This document shows positions 33,091 through 41,829 of a stretch of DNA of 64,000 nucleotides, piece by piece. Every line of letters starts with the position of its first letter. The stretch's first letter is position 1. Origin of the DNA: Pontibacter anaerobius. Lineage in GTDB: Bacteria; Bacteroidota; Bacteroidia; Cytophagales; Hymenobacteraceae. The notes below the pieces were generated by a model that searched no databases, had not been told where the DNA came from, and saw nothing but the letters and a program-made list of their open reading frames with translations. The DNA lies in assembly GCF_026241195.1 (NCBI RefSeq), contig NZ_JAPFQO010000007.1, positions 62,001-126,000 on the forward strand. Reading direction: 5' to 3'. The position numbers and the translations under genes are program-made.

Positions 33091-34230
33091 TTACTTAAGC
33101 AGCTCTCTCGAAATTACTATTTTCTGTATCTCAGAGGTACCTTCGTAAATTTGGGTGATCTTAGCATCACGCATCAGGCGCTCCACATGGTACTCTTTCA
33201 CGAAACCGTAACCGCCGTGAATTTGTACTGCTTCCACGGTTGTTTCCATAGCTACTTTAGAGGCAAACAGTTTAGCCATCGCGCCCGACTTACCGTAATC
33301 ACGGTGTTCATCTTTGTCATAAGCGGCCTGAAGGCACAAAAGGCGGGCAGCCTCGATATTTGTTGCCATATCGGCCAGTTTAAACTGAATAGCCTGGTGT
33401 TTGGCGATCTCCACGCCAAATGCCTTGCGCTCCTTAGCGTATTTCAAGGCCAGCTCCATAGCTCCAGAGGCGATACCGAGTGCCTGTGAGGCAATGCCGA
33501 TGCGTCCTCCAGCCAGTGTTTGCATCGCAAACTTAAATCCGAAGCCATCTTCTCCTATTCTGTTCTCTTTTGGTACTTTTACGTCAGAAAACATTAAAGA
33601 GTGGGTATCTGAGCCACGAATTCCTAATTTATTTTCTTTTAGTCCAACTTCGAATCCTTCCATATCGCGCTCCACAATTAGCGCGTTAATGCCACGGTGG
33701 CCTTTTTCTGGGTAAGTTTGTGCAATTACAAGGTAAACGGAAGCAGTGCTGCCATTCGTGATCCAGTTTTTTGTGCCGTTCAACAAATAGTAATCGCCCT
33801 TGTCTTCAGCCGTAGTGCGCTGAGAGGTGGCATCAGACCCGGCTTCAGGCTCAGAAAGACAGAAAGCGCCGATAATCTCACCAGTGGCCAGCCTTGTCAG
33901 GTATTTCTGTTTCTGCTCCTCGGTACCGAAGTTCTCCAGGCCCCAGCACACCAGCGAGTTGTTTACTGACATTACCACAGATGCAGAGGCGTCTACTTTA
34001 GAGATCTCCTCCATCGCCAGGACATAAGAGATCGTGTCCATGCCGCCGCCGCCATACTTAGGGTCTACCATCATGCCCAAAAAGCCAAGCTCCCCCATTT
34101 TCTTGATCTGCTCAGCCGGAAACTTCTGGTGCTCATCACGCTCTATAACGCCTGGCAACAGCTCTGTTTGTGCAAACTCGCGGGCGGCAGCCTGCACTGC
34201 CAAATGTTCCTCTGTTAGTTGAAAATTCAT
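33091..34230 (-). CDS. Acyl-CoA dehydrogenase
   Basis: FAD-dependent alpha,beta-dehydrogenation of acyl-CoA. 379 aa, the standard length for short/branched-chain enzymes. Seen: 'GAFCLSEPEAGSDATSQRTTA' (FAD and substrate loop), 'YLLNGTKNWITNG', 'DMATNIEAARLLCLQAA', 'MAKLFASKVA', 'QIHGGYGFVKEYHVERLMRDAKITQIYEGTSEIQ' with the catalytic Glu in YEGTSE. Has its own promoter and no operon partner. Butyryl- or isovaleryl-type specificity is possible. It may act in the same pathway as the thiolase at 16.3 kb. Confidence 0.94.
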   Translation of the reverse strand: MNFQLTEEHLAVQAAAREFAQTELLPGVIERDEHQKFPAEQIKKMGELGFLGMMVDPKYGGGGMDTISYVLAMEEISKVDASASVVMSVNNSLVCWGLENFGTEEQKQKYLTRLATGEIIGAFCLSEPEAGSDATSQRTTAEDKGDYYLLNGTKNWITNGSTASVYLVIAQTYPEKGHRGINALIVERDMEGFEVGLKENKLGIRGSDTHSLMFSDVKVPKENRIGEDGFGFKFAMQTLAGGRIGIASQALGIASGAMELALKYAKERKAFGVEIAKHQAIQFKLADMATNIEAARLLCLQAAYDKDEHRDYGKSGAMAKLFASKVAMETTVEAVQIHGGYGFVKEYHVERLMRDAKITQIYEGTSEIQKIVISRELLK

Positions 34231-34275
34231 GTTTGTTATCTAAAAGACGATATTTGATTAATTTTAATTCCGGTG

Positions 34276-34307
34276 CAAAACTATGAAATTAAGTTGCATT
34301 AATTCAA
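34276..34307 (-). promoter_or_regulatory. Bacteroidota promoter of the acyl-CoA dehydrogenase
   Basis: On the minus strand: TTG at 34307-34305, 21 bp, TAGTTTTG at 34283-34276, 45 bp before the ATG. Matches TAnnTTTG exactly. Confidence 0.6.
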
Positions 34308-34382
34308 CCCGATATTCTAATAATTGTTGTGATAGGCCCACGGTTTGTTCATATTTAATTAAATCAGGGTATGGAAACAGGC

Positions 34383-34421
34383 AAAAAAAAGCGCTGCCAG
34401 TGCAAAGCAACGGGCAGCGCT
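34383..34421 (-). terminator. Terminator after the zinc metallopeptidase gene
   Basis: AGCGCTGCC (34390-34398) pairs with GGCAGCGCT (34413-34421); A-run 34383-34390 gives U's on the minus strand. Confidence 0.85.
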
Positions 34422-34449
34422 AGTGTAATCAGGCTATATTAAGCATGGC

Positions 34450-35130
34450 TTAATCGCGACGGCCCATCAGCAGCGATACATAATATAGCAGTGTGGCCAG
34501 CGAGCCAAGCGCAGCTACCACATACGTTAGGGCGGCCCACTTCAGCGCGTCTTTTGCCATGGCGTGCTCCTGCGTGGTCACGATTCCCCGCTGGTCTATC
34601 CAGGCAAGGGCACGTTTGCTGGCATCGAACTCAACCGGCAGCGTGATAAAACTGAACAGTGTAGTAAGACCGAACAGCGCCACCCCGATTGCCAGCGGCA
34701 CCGGTGTAGTCTGTATCATCAGTATACCAATCAGGATGACCCACTGCATGTAGCGCGAGGCTATACTTAGCGCCGGCACCATGGCCGAGCGGAACTTAAG
34801 AAAAGCATAGGCTTTGGCGTGCTGCACGGCGTGGCCGCATTCGTGGGCGGCTACGGCGGCGGCGGCGGCACTGCGCGCCTCATACACGTACTCGCTCAGG
34901 TTCACCGTTTTATCCGAAGGGTTGTAATGGTCTGTCAGGCGACCTGCCACCGACATGACCTTCACGTCCGTGATGCCGTTGTCGCGCAGCATCATCTCCG
35001 CCACCTCACGGCCACTCAGGCCAGAGCTAAGCGGCGTCTGGGAGTATTTCTTAAACTTACTTTTAAGGCGGGCACTTACACCCATACTTATCAGCATGAA
35101 TACGATACCAATAAAATATATTCCGAGCAT
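34450..35130 (-). CDS. Zinc metallopeptidase of the YugP family
   Basis: A 226-aa integral membrane protein with the zinc motif HECGH in 'AAVAAHECGHAVQH', an N-terminal helix, and further membrane segments around residues 130-165 and 195-220. 'RDNGITDVKVMSVAGRLTDHYNP' is typical of the neutral zinc metallopeptidase family PF04298. Substrates are unknown. Last gene of the leftward panC-panD-YbhN-rfaE2 series, 14 bp after the rfaE2 stop. Confidence 0.9.
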   Translation of the reverse strand: MLGIYFIGIVFMLISMGVSARLKSKFKKYSQTPLSSGLSGREVAEMMLRDNGITDVKVMSVAGRLTDHYNPSDKTVNLSEYVYEARSAAAAAVAAHECGHAVQHAKAYAFLKFRSAMVPALSIASRYMQWVILIGILMIQTTPVPLAIGVALFGLTTLFSFITLPVEFDASKRALAWIDQRGIVTTQEHAMAKDALKWAALTYVVAALGSLATLLYYVSLLMGRRD

Positions 35131-35144
35131 GGTTTTAGTTTTAG

Positions 35145-35636
35145 CTATTTAGGATTACTGTTGTTCTCTATTTTCTTTACGATGTTTGTGGTGGAGTAGC
35201 CTTTTACGAGCGGCACGGTCTTTACGGCTCCGCCCCGGGCCTGCACTACCTCGTGCCCCACAATCTGCTCCACCGTGTAATCATCGCCTTTTACAAGTAT
35301 GTCTGGCTGCACGGCTTCGATCAGTTGCAGGGGCGTATTTTCATCAAATAGCACTACGGCATCCACAAACAAAAGGGATGCCATAACGCGCGCGCGTGAC
35401 ATTTCGTCCTGCAGTGGTCGGCTGGGCCCTTTTATACGGCTAATGGAGGCATCGGTGTTCAAGCCCAAAACAAGCTTATCGCCGAGTTGTTTGGCTTTCT
35501 CGAGATAATCGACGTGGCCCAGGTGCAGCAGGTCGAAGCAACCATTGGTGAAAACGATTTTCTGGCCCTGGGCACGCCAGGCTTGCACCTGCTCCAGCAG
35601 TTGCGGAAGGGTATAGATCTTATCCTTTGAGTTCAT
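35145..35636 (-). CDS. rfaE2: D-glycero-beta-D-manno-heptose 1-phosphate adenylyltransferase
   Basis: Activates heptose 1-phosphate to ADP-heptose for LPS cores. 163 aa from the ATG at 35636 (MNSKDKI); a frame start at 35681 would add 15 residues inside the preceding gene. Cytidylyltransferase-like motifs: 'IVFTNGCFDLLHLGHVDYL' with HxGH, 'LVLGLNTDASISRIKG', and 'DILVKGDDYTVEQIVG'. It lacks the kinase domain found in fused HldE, as in Bacteroidota. It overlaps the upstream YbhN-like gene by 17 bp. The close functional alternative is a related nucleotidyltransferase such as glycerol-3-phosphate cytidylyltransferase. Confidence 0.88.
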   Translation of the reverse strand: MNSKDKIYTLPQLLEQVQAWRAQGQKIVFTNGCFDLLHLGHVDYLEKAKQLGDKLVLGLNTDASISRIKGPSRPLQDEMSRARVMASLLFVDAVVLFDENTPLQLIEAVQPDILVKGDDYTVEQIVGHEVVQARGGAVKTVPLVKGYSTTNIVKKIENNSNPK

Positions 35637-36663
35637 GTGCTTTGGAAGAAGTATGGCTTTGCGCTGTAACCGGCTTTGCACGGCCCAGCATACTTGCTAT
35701 AAAGCTAATCACTCCCATTACAACTACCAAAAGTGTTTGCGAAGTATGCGCCAGCAGCGCATAGGCCATACCGGCCTCTTTGGGCACCCCGTAGAGCAGC
35801 AGCGTGGCCTGCACCATTAGGTGGTACACGCCGATACCGCCCTGCACCGGCGCCGCCATGCCCAGCGTACCCGCCAGCAGCACAGAGAGTGCGGCGCCCC
35901 AGCCAAGCCCGGAAGTGGCCGGCAGCGCGTAGAACACGGCCAGGCTCATGCCATAGTACATTAGCCACACAAATAAAGTATGGCCCCAGAAAGCCAGTTG
36001 GTTATCCAGTCTTGTGACACTGAACACACCCTGCAGCATACCTTTTGCAAAACGCACCGCCTTTCGGAAGTACACGTTCTTGCGCAGCAGGCTCAGGTAA
36101 CGCAGCCCTACAAATAGCAGCACGACCACCAGGACCAGTATCACCCAGAACGCCCAGTACAAAGGGCTTATACTTTGCTCCAGGTTGGTATACTTGTCTG
36201 TAAAAAGGCTGAGGAAAAAGTCGCGTATACGGCCAAACTCTACCAGGAAGGTAAGCCCCACCACCACCAGCAGCATCACCATGTCAATAATGCGCTCTGC
36301 TATTACGGTGCCGAAGCCCGTGTTGAGCGGCAGGTTATCGGAGCGGCGCAGCATGCTGCAGCGCACCACCTCGCCCATGCGTGGCAGCACGAGGTTGGCC
36401 AGGTAGCCCAGCATCATGGCATTATAGGTATTGGCAAGCGGCGGGTTATAGCCCGTAGGCCTGATCTGCATTTGCCAGCGCAGCGCGCGGCTCAGGTAAG
36501 CCAGCACGCCCATCACCACCGACACCAGCACCCAGGCGTAGTCGGCGCTTTGGAACTCTGCCCACATTCTCTGAAAGTCCAGCTCCTTTAGCGCGTACCA
36601 CATCAGAAATGCGGATACGCCCAGCAGCAGGACATACTTCAGAAACGAAAGCAGTTTATTCAT
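35620..36663 (-). CDS. YbhN/LPG-synthase-like multi-pass membrane protein
   Basis: A 347-aa protein with at least seven membrane segments: 'YVLLLGVSAFLMWYALKEL', 'WVLVSVVMGVLAYLSRAL', 'MMLGYLANLVLPRMGEVVRC', 'IDMVMLLVVVGLTFLVEF', and four later helices. It belongs to the lysylphosphatidylglycerol synthetase transmembrane family (PF03706), thought to act as flippases or lipid-modifying membrane domains. No soluble aminoacyl-transferase domain follows, so aminoacylation is unlikely. It lies between panD and rfaE2. Confidence 0.87.
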   Translation of the reverse strand: MNKLLSFLKYVLLLGVSAFLMWYALKELDFQRMWAEFQSADYAWVLVSVVMGVLAYLSRALRWQMQIRPTGYNPPLANTYNAMMLGYLANLVLPRMGEVVRCSMLRRSDNLPLNTGFGTVIAERIIDMVMLLVVVGLTFLVEFGRIRDFFLSLFTDKYTNLEQSISPLYWAFWVILVLVVVLLFVGLRYLSLLRKNVYFRKAVRFAKGMLQGVFSVTRLDNQLAFWGHTLFVWLMYYGMSLAVFYALPATSGLGWGAALSVLLAGTLGMAAPVQGGIGVYHLMVQATLLLYGVPKEAGMAYALLAHTSQTLLVVVMGVISFIASMLGRAKPVTAQSHTSSKAHELKG

Positions 36664-36672
36664 GCAAAGGAA

Positions 36673-37020
36673 TTATACCAGGCGGTTGTGCTGGTCCGGA
36701 AATACAAGTGTAGGCGTGTGGCTTTTGGCGTCTTCGAACTTGATACTGCAGTAGGAAATGATGATCACCACATCCCCTACCTGCACTTTTCGGGCCGCCG
36801 GGCCGTTCAGGCAGATGGTGCCGGTTCCGCGCTCTCCCTTAATCACGTAAGTTTCGAAGCGTTCCCCATTGTTGATGTTCACAATCTGCACTTTCTCATT
36901 CTCCACGATGTTGGCGGCGTCCATCAGGTCCTCATCAACGGTGATGCTACCAACATAGTGCAGTTCGGCCTGAGTTACCTTACAACGGTGGATTTTGGAT
37001 TTTAAAACCTCAATATACAT
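36673..37020 (-). CDS. panD: Aspartate 1-decarboxylase precursor
   Basis: Makes beta-alanine for pantothenate. 115 aa from [12 protein letters not shown] (37020); the frame runs to 37044 but the family starts here. The zymogen is cleaved between Gly24 and Ser25 ('[10 protein letters not shown]'), generating the pyruvoyl group. Tyr22, Lys9 and Arg residues of the classic enzyme are present; the small barrel core '[26 protein letters not shown]' is well preserved. Between panC and the YbhN gene, nearly touching the latter (9-bp gap). In Bacteroidota this neighbourhood is common. Confidence 0.95.
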   Translation of the reverse strand: MYIEVLKSKIHRCKVTQAELHYVGSITVDEDLMDAANIVENEKVQIVNINNGERFETYVIKGERGTGTICLNGPAARKVQVGDVVIIISYCSIKFEDAKSHTPTLVFPDQHNRLV

Positions 37021-37113
37021 GGTGTAATTTGTAATGGAGCGCAAAGTTAGACAATTGGCTGCATAATAACTACCAACGCCAACAGCAGGTTCCTGTATCT
37101 GCCTCCAAACAAT

Positions 37114-37968
37114 TTATACTTCGTTTAGATTCACAAGAAGGTTATCGATCAGGCGGACAGAGCCCACGAAGGCGGCAATGCAGAGGGCCACCTCCTGCCC
37201 CGGCTGAACCTCTGCCAGCGGCTGCAGGGTATCCGGCTCCACTATCTCGAAGTATTCCAGCTCCACCTGGTCTTCACCGGCCAAAAAGGCTTCTACGGTC
37301 ACTTTTATAGTATAAACTGGCTTCTGCCCCAGTTGATCTTTGGCCAGCTGCAGCGCACGGTGCAGTATGGTTGCCGTCTGCCGCTGCTTCTGGTCAAGGC
37401 GCTTGTTCCGCGATGACATAGCCAGCCCATCCTCCTCGCGGATGGTTGGGTAGCGCACCACCTCCACATCAAAGTTTAACGCCTGCACCAGTTGCTTTAC
37501 AATGGCTACCTGCTGCAGGTCCTTCTGCCCGAAGTAGGCGCGGTGCGGCTGCACAAAGTGGAACAGCTTGCTCACGACGGTGGCCACCCCGTTAAAATGC
37601 CCCGGGCGGTGTTCACCCTCCATCACGGCTTCCAGCGGCCCGAAACTAAACTGCAGCAGCGACTGTTGTACATATACCTCCTCGGCTTGTGGGGCAAAAA
37701 GGACGTCGCAGCCAACCGATTTCAGCAGCTCGATGTCTTTCTCCATGGTGCGTGGGTATAACTTATAGTCTTCCGGGTTGTTGAATTGGGTGGGATTCAC
37801 GAAAATACTGCAAACAGTAACATCGTTCTCCTGCGCAGAAGCGCGCAACAACTGCAGGTGCCCCTCGTGCAGGGCACCCATGGTTGGCACAAAGCCAATG
37901 CGCTTGCCGCTGCAGCGCAACGCCTTCATATGGTCCCGGATGGTACTAACCCGCTCTATAACTTCCAT
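37114..37968 (-). CDS. panC: Pantothenate synthetase (pantoate-beta-alanine ligase)
   Basis: ATP-dependent condensation of pantoate and beta-alanine. 284 aa, standard length. Seen: 'FVPTMGALHEGHLQLLRAS' with the HxGH-like nucleotide site, 'SIFVNPTQFNNPEDYKLYPR', 'HFNGVATVVSKLFH', 'YFGQKDLQQVAIVKQ', and 'MSSRNKRLD', the KMSKS-like loop. Followed 93 bp later by panD and divergent from the glycogen-synthase-like gene, which is the usual Bacteroidota layout. With coaX (62.5 kb) and coaE (1 kb), three further CoA-pathway steps are in the window. Confidence 0.95.
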   Translation of the reverse strand: MEVIERVSTIRDHMKALRCSGKRIGFVPTMGALHEGHLQLLRASAQENDVTVCSIFVNPTQFNNPEDYKLYPRTMEKDIELLKSVGCDVLFAPQAEEVYVQQSLLQFSFGPLEAVMEGEHRPGHFNGVATVVSKLFHFVQPHRAYFGQKDLQQVAIVKQLVQALNFDVEVVRYPTIREEDGLAMSSRNKRLDQKQRQTATILHRALQLAKDQLGQKPVYTIKVTVEAFLAGEDQVELEYFEIVEPDTLQPLAEVQPGQEVALCIAAFVGSVRLIDNLLVNLNEV

Positions 37969-38031
37969 GTTGGTGGTGTGTTGTGTTAAGGCAACTGTAA
38001 AGCTGGCAAAACTAAGTTATAACGTTTTAAA

Positions 38032-38062
38032 TTGAAAATCAGAATAAAAAATACTAATTTTG
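38032..38062 (+). promoter_or_regulatory. Bacteroidota promoter of the glycogen-synthase-like gene
   Basis: TTG (38032-38034), 20 bp, TAATTTTG (38055-38062), 43 bp before the ATG. Exact TAnnTTTG match. Confidence 0.6.
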
Positions 38063-38105
38063 CACGTCCCATTACTGTTGCTTATTAAATTTTAACTACA
38101 TACCC

Positions 38106-38918
38106 ATGTCAAAATTGCGAATCCTATACGCCGCCACCGAGATCAATCCCTTCCTTCAAACCACGAAAGTAGCAGAGTTTTTACAGACGCTGCCGCAGGG
38201 TATGCAGGAACGAGGGATGGAGATCCGCATTTTTGTTCCGCGGTTCGGCCTGATAAACGAGCGCAAAAACCGTTTGCATGAGGTGGTTCGCCTTTCTGGT
38301 ATCAACATCGCCGTGGGTGACGACGAGAAACCATTGGTAATTAAAGTAGCTTCTATCCCGAACGCGAAGCTACAGGTTTATTTTATTGATAACGAAGACT
38401 ACTTCCACAGAAAGTCAGTTTTTGTTGACAAGAACAACAAGTTTCACCAGGATAACGACGAGCGCGCTATCTTTTTCTGCAAGGGTGTGCTGGAGACGGT
38501 GAAAAAGCTGGGCTGGGCGCCAGATATCGTACATTGCAACGACTGGATGACAGGCCTGATACCGATGTACCTGAAAACCACGTACAAAAAGGACCCTATC
38601 TTTAAGGACTCCAAGTCGATGTTTACCGTATACAACAACAGCTATACCCATAAGTTTAGCGAGGATTTGCTGGAAAAGGTAAAGATGCTGGATATTGACG
38701 ACAGCATGCTGAAGCACCTGGAGTCGGCTGACACGAACGGCTTTATTAAATGCGGCATGGAGTACGCCGATGCTGTGATCAAGACAAACGAGGACTTCAG
38801 CGATAACATCAACGCCTTGTTTAACGACTTCATGAAGAAGAAGAGCATCAGCACAGTTTGCGCTGACGACACTTTACTGGATAATTACTACAATCTGTAT
38901 AACGAATTAAGCAAATAA
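38106..38918 (+). CDS. Glycogen/starch synthase-like protein, N-terminal GT5 domain only
   Basis: A 270-aa protein covering the starch synthase catalytic domain (PF08323): 'RILYAATEINPFLQTTKVAEFLQTLP' where full enzymes have 'KxGGL', 'PDIVHCNDWMTGLIPMYLK', 'KSMFTVYNNSYTHKF', 'CGMEYADAVI'. The second GT-B half with the nucleotide-sugar site is missing, and the start motif (KTTKVAEF) lacks the double Gly of the ADP-glucose-binding KxGGL. So glycogen synthase activity is doubtful; this short form is a recurrent Bacteroidota protein divergent from panC. Its real role is unknown. Confidence 0.78.
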   Translation: MSKLRILYAATEINPFLQTTKVAEFLQTLPQGMQERGMEIRIFVPRFGLINERKNRLHEVVRLSGINIAVGDDEKPLVIKVASIPNAKLQVYFIDNEDYFHRKSVFVDKNNKFHQDNDERAIFFCKGVLETVKKLGWAPDIVHCNDWMTGLIPMYLKTTYKKDPIFKDSKSMFTVYNNSYTHKFSEDLLEKVKMLDIDDSMLKHLESADTNGFIKCGMEYADAVIKTNEDFSDNINALFNDFMKKKSISTVCADDTLLDNYYNLYNELSK

Positions 38919-39010
38919 CTTTGATTTTCTTTTGTCCCTTTTTTGCACTTTGCGTAAATAATATAAGTGTAAGGGGCATTCCTTAAAGAGGAGGAATACA
39001 ACAATATTAC

Positions 39011-39062
39011 AAGAGGCTGCCACTTATATTACATTTATGTGATATAGTGGCAGTCTTTTTTA
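39011..39062 (+). terminator. Terminator between the glycogen-synthase-like gene and glmS
   Basis: Stem of about 13 bp (GAGGCTGCCAC around 39013-39023, GTGGCAGTCTT around 39047-39057), followed by a T-run. A competing pairing exists between 38959-38969 and 39021-39031 (11 bp), which would break this stem. Confidence 0.85.
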
Positions 39063-39162
39063 TTACTAGTTAAACACTTGACAACAAGCCATTTGACTTG
39101 ACAATTGCCGTCAAAAACACAATGCCAAAGAATAGAAGTTATAGAGATATATAAGAAATAGG

Positions 39163-39170
39163 TACATTTG
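39163..39170 (+). promoter_or_regulatory. Candidate -7 element of the glmS promoter
   Basis: TACATTTG, an exact match to TAnnTTTG, 43 bp before the glmS ATG. No clear TTTG at -33. Confidence 0.5.
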
Positions 39171-39212
39171 CAGTTACCTATGTGTTTCTATGAGAGAAAA
39201 TAAAGAAATTTT

Positions 39213-41048
39213 ATGTGTGGAATTGTAGCTTATGTTGGGCATCGGGAAGCGAGCCCAATTATCATTAAGGGCCTGAAAAGGCTCGAGTACAGAGGATACG
39301 ACAGTGCGGGCATCGCGCTAATGAACGGTGAGCTGAACGTTTACAAAAGAAAAGGCAAGGTAGCCGAACTGGAGGCATTTATTGCCGAGCAGGACACGCA
39401 CGGCAACATTGGCATGGGCCACACCCGCTGGGCTACCCACGGTGAGCCGAACGACGTGAATGCGCACCCCCACTACTCTACCTCCCGCAACATCGCCATC
39501 ATCCATAACGGCATCATCGAGAACTACGCTTCGCTTAAGAAGCTCCTGGTCGAGAAGGGCCATACTTTCCAGTCGGATACGGACTCAGAGGTGTTTATCA
39601 ACCTGATCGAGGACATCCGCACGAATAACAACTGCACCCTGCCGGAGGCGGTAAGACTTGCCATGCACGAGGTGGTGGGCGCTTATGCCATCGTGGTGTT
39701 GGCAACCGACAGCCCTAACCAGCTGATTGCGGCCCGTAAGGGTAGCCCGCTGGTGGTGGGTATCGGCGAGGGTGAGTATTTCCTGGCCTCTGATGCAACC
39801 CCGATCATTGAGTACACAAACGAGGTAGTATACCTGAACGACTACGAACTGGCGATCATCAACAACGGTGAGCTGGATATCCGCACTAAGGAAGACGTGA
39901 AGCAGACGCCTTACGTGCAGACGCTGGAGATGGAGCTGGAGTCTATCGAGAAGGGTGGCTATGAGCACTTCATGCTGAAGGAGATCTTTGAGCAGCCGCG
40001 CTCTATACTTGACAGCATGCGCGGCCGCATGATTGCCGAGAGCAACCACCTGATGATGGCGGGTATCCGTGAGTTTGAGAATAAGTTCGTGAACGCCAAC
40101 CGCATCATTATTGTGGCATGCGGCACCTCGTGGCATGCCGGCCTGGTGGCTGAGTACCTGATCGAGGACCTGGCGCGCATACCGGTAGAAGTTGAATACG
40201 CTTCTGAATTCCGCTACCGCAACCCAATCATCAACGAGAAAGACATCGTAATCGCTATCTCGCAGTCTGGCGAAACGGCGGATACACTGGCGGCGCTGGA
40301 ACTGGCAAAGTCTAAGGGCGCTACTATTTTCGGTATTTGTAACGTGGTAGGCTCTTCTATTGCCCGTGCCACTGACGCAGGTGCTTATACACACGCCGGA
40401 CCAGAAATTGGTGTGGCCAGTACAAAGGCCTTTACGGCACAAGTAACCGTTCTGACGCTGATCGCTATGATCATCGGCAGCAAGCGCGGTACACTGGAGA
40501 CCACCAAGCTGCGTGAGCTGATGGTAGAACTGGAAACGATCCCGAACAAGGTGGAAGAGGCACTGAAGCTGAACGAGCAGATCATCGGCATCTCGGAGCA
40601 GTACAAAGATGCTACGAACTTCCTGTACCTGGGCCGTGGCTACAACTTCCCGGTTGCCTTGGAAGGCGCGCTTAAGCTGAAGGAGATCTCCTATATACAT
40701 GCCGAGGGCTATCCTGCCGCAGAGATGAAGCACGGACCAATCGCACTGATTGACGAGCAAATGCCAGTAGTGGTAATCGCCACTAAGGATAGCTCTTATG
40801 AGAAGATCGTGTCGAACGTGCAGGAAGTAAAGGCCCGCAAGGGTAAGATCATTGCCATCGTAACGGAAGGCGACACCACGATTCCGGCTATGGCTGACCA
40901 CGTGATCGAGATTCCGGAGACAAGTGAGCACCTGATGCCGTTGCTGTCTGTTATTCCGCTGCAGTTACTGTCTTACCACATCGCGGTTATGCGCGGCTGT
41001 AACGTTGACCAGCCCCGCAACCTGGCTAAATCTGTGACGGTAGAGTAA
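39213..41048 (+). CDS. glmS: Glutamine-fructose-6-phosphate aminotransferase (isomerizing)
   Basis: Forms glucosamine 6-phosphate, the first step to UDP-GlcNAc for peptidoglycan and LPS. 611 aa, standard. The N-terminal glutaminase starts with MCGIVAYVG, so Cys2 (Cys1 after Met removal) is the nucleophile; 'HTRWATHG' and 'HNGIIENY' follow. Two SIS domains follow (about 285-430 and 455-590), with 'ACGTSWHAGL', 'SQSGETADTL' and 'LKLKEISYIHAEGYPAAEMKHGPIALI'. The C terminus ends PRNLAKSVTVE as in all GlmS. I do not recognise a glmS ribozyme in the leader. Terminated by a strong hairpin. Confidence 0.97.
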   Translation: MCGIVAYVGHREASPIIIKGLKRLEYRGYDSAGIALMNGELNVYKRKGKVAELEAFIAEQDTHGNIGMGHTRWATHGEPNDVNAHPHYSTSRNIAIIHNGIIENYASLKKLLVEKGHTFQSDTDSEVFINLIEDIRTNNNCTLPEAVRLAMHEVVGAYAIVVLATDSPNQLIAARKGSPLVVGIGEGEYFLASDATPIIEYTNEVVYLNDYELAIINNGELDIRTKEDVKQTPYVQTLEMELESIEKGGYEHFMLKEIFEQPRSILDSMRGRMIAESNHLMMAGIREFENKFVNANRIIIVACGTSWHAGLVAEYLIEDLARIPVEVEYASEFRYRNPIINEKDIVIAISQSGETADTLAALELAKSKGATIFGICNVVGSSIARATDAGAYTHAGPEIGVASTKAFTAQVTVLTLIAMIIGSKRGTLETTKLRELMVELETIPNKVEEALKLNEQIIGISEQYKDATNFLYLGRGYNFPVALEGALKLKEISYIHAEGYPAAEMKHGPIALIDEQMPVVVIATKDSSYEKIVSNVQEVKARKGKIIAIVTEGDTTIPAMADHVIEIPETSEHLMPLLSVIPLQLLSYHIAVMRGCNVDQPRNLAKSVTVE

Positions 41049-41069
41049 TCTGCAAAGTATAAAAACAGA

Positions 41070-41099
41070 AAAGGGAGCTAGGTGTAGCTCCCTTTTTTT
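41070..41099 (+). terminator. Terminator of glmS
   Basis: AAAGGGAGCTA (41070-41080), loop GGTG, TAGCTCCCTTT (41085-41095), then T-run to 41099. Confidence 0.93.
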
Positions 41100-41111
41100 G
41101 TATCCTGCCTT

Positions 41112-41738
41112 TTAGTTTCGGTTGTAGGCTAATGTGTCCAGAAACAGCTGTATCACTTTGTGATCCTCGTTGTTATACTCGGTGTTGAGCATGGTGACGA
41201 ATATTATACCTTCGTTATCGCCGCCCAAGGCTGCCACAGTGTAGTGCTGCACATCGCTGCCATACTTCAGTTCCACTGATTTGCCCCTGGCCTGTTGCCC
41301 GGACTTTAATCTGCGCTCAAAAGGCGCTTCAGTTACCGTATACCCAAAGCTTACTTCCTCATTGGTCATTTCCTTCAGCATCAGGTCCACGATTTCTGTT
41401 GGGTTCATGGTCTTGTACTTCTGTAGCAGTATGCCGTTGCCACTAGCCGTTAGCAGCGTTATCTGCTCCAGATCCGGGTCAGGCGAGGTGAATGCAGGAT
41501 GCAGACCCTGGGGATACTGCAGCGACACCCAGTCGTCCTGGTAAGTAAGTATCTCCTTCTGCTTAACCGCCACCGTAACCTCTTTGCCGTTGGCGAGCTT
41601 TAGTTTATACTCTTTGCCTAAGGCGATGTCTGTGGTTTTGCCATTGATGGTAAGTTGGTAGTTGGCTGTCTCGTTAACTTGCGCCATGGCTCCAGCGCCT
41701 GTCAAACATAGTAATAGAGCGAGTAAAGTTGTTTTCAT
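41112..41738 (-). CDS. Secreted protein of unknown function
   Basis: A 208-aa protein with a signal peptide (about 1-19, cut after AMA) and a mixed beta/alpha body: 'YQLTINGKTTDIALGKEYKLKLANGKEVTVAVKQK' suggests two or three beta hairpins, followed by helices and a C-terminal 'VTMLNTEYNNEDHKVIQLFLDTLAYN'. I do not recognise the family. No lipobox, no membrane anchor, no clear catalytic motif. Convergent with glmS, and followed upstream by intergenic repeat copy D. Confidence 0.72.
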   Translation of the reverse strand: MKTTLLALLLCLTGAGAMAQVNETANYQLTINGKTTDIALGKEYKLKLANGKEVTVAVKQKEILTYQDDWVSLQYPQGLHPAFTSPDPDLEQITLLTASGNGILLQKYKTMNPTEIVDLMLKEMTNEEVSFGYTVTEAPFERRLKSGQQARGKSVELKYGSDVQHYTVAALGGDNEGIIFVTMLNTEYNNEDHKVIQLFLDTLAYNRN

Positions 41739-41829
41739 CGGGTTATGGTAAAGTATAAATGCTCAAGATAAGGAATGCGCTTTCAATATAGAAATGTAGA
41801 GGTATTAAAATAAGAAAGTTGAGTGTGTG

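Noticed and set aside
38940-39212. glmS ribozyme in the leader
   Set aside because: I see no glmS ribozyme core; the hairpins are a terminator and an alternative pairing.
39585-40931. 448-aa open frame antisense to glmS
   Set aside because: glmS is certain on the plus strand; the antisense frame follows from codon bias and encodes no known motif.
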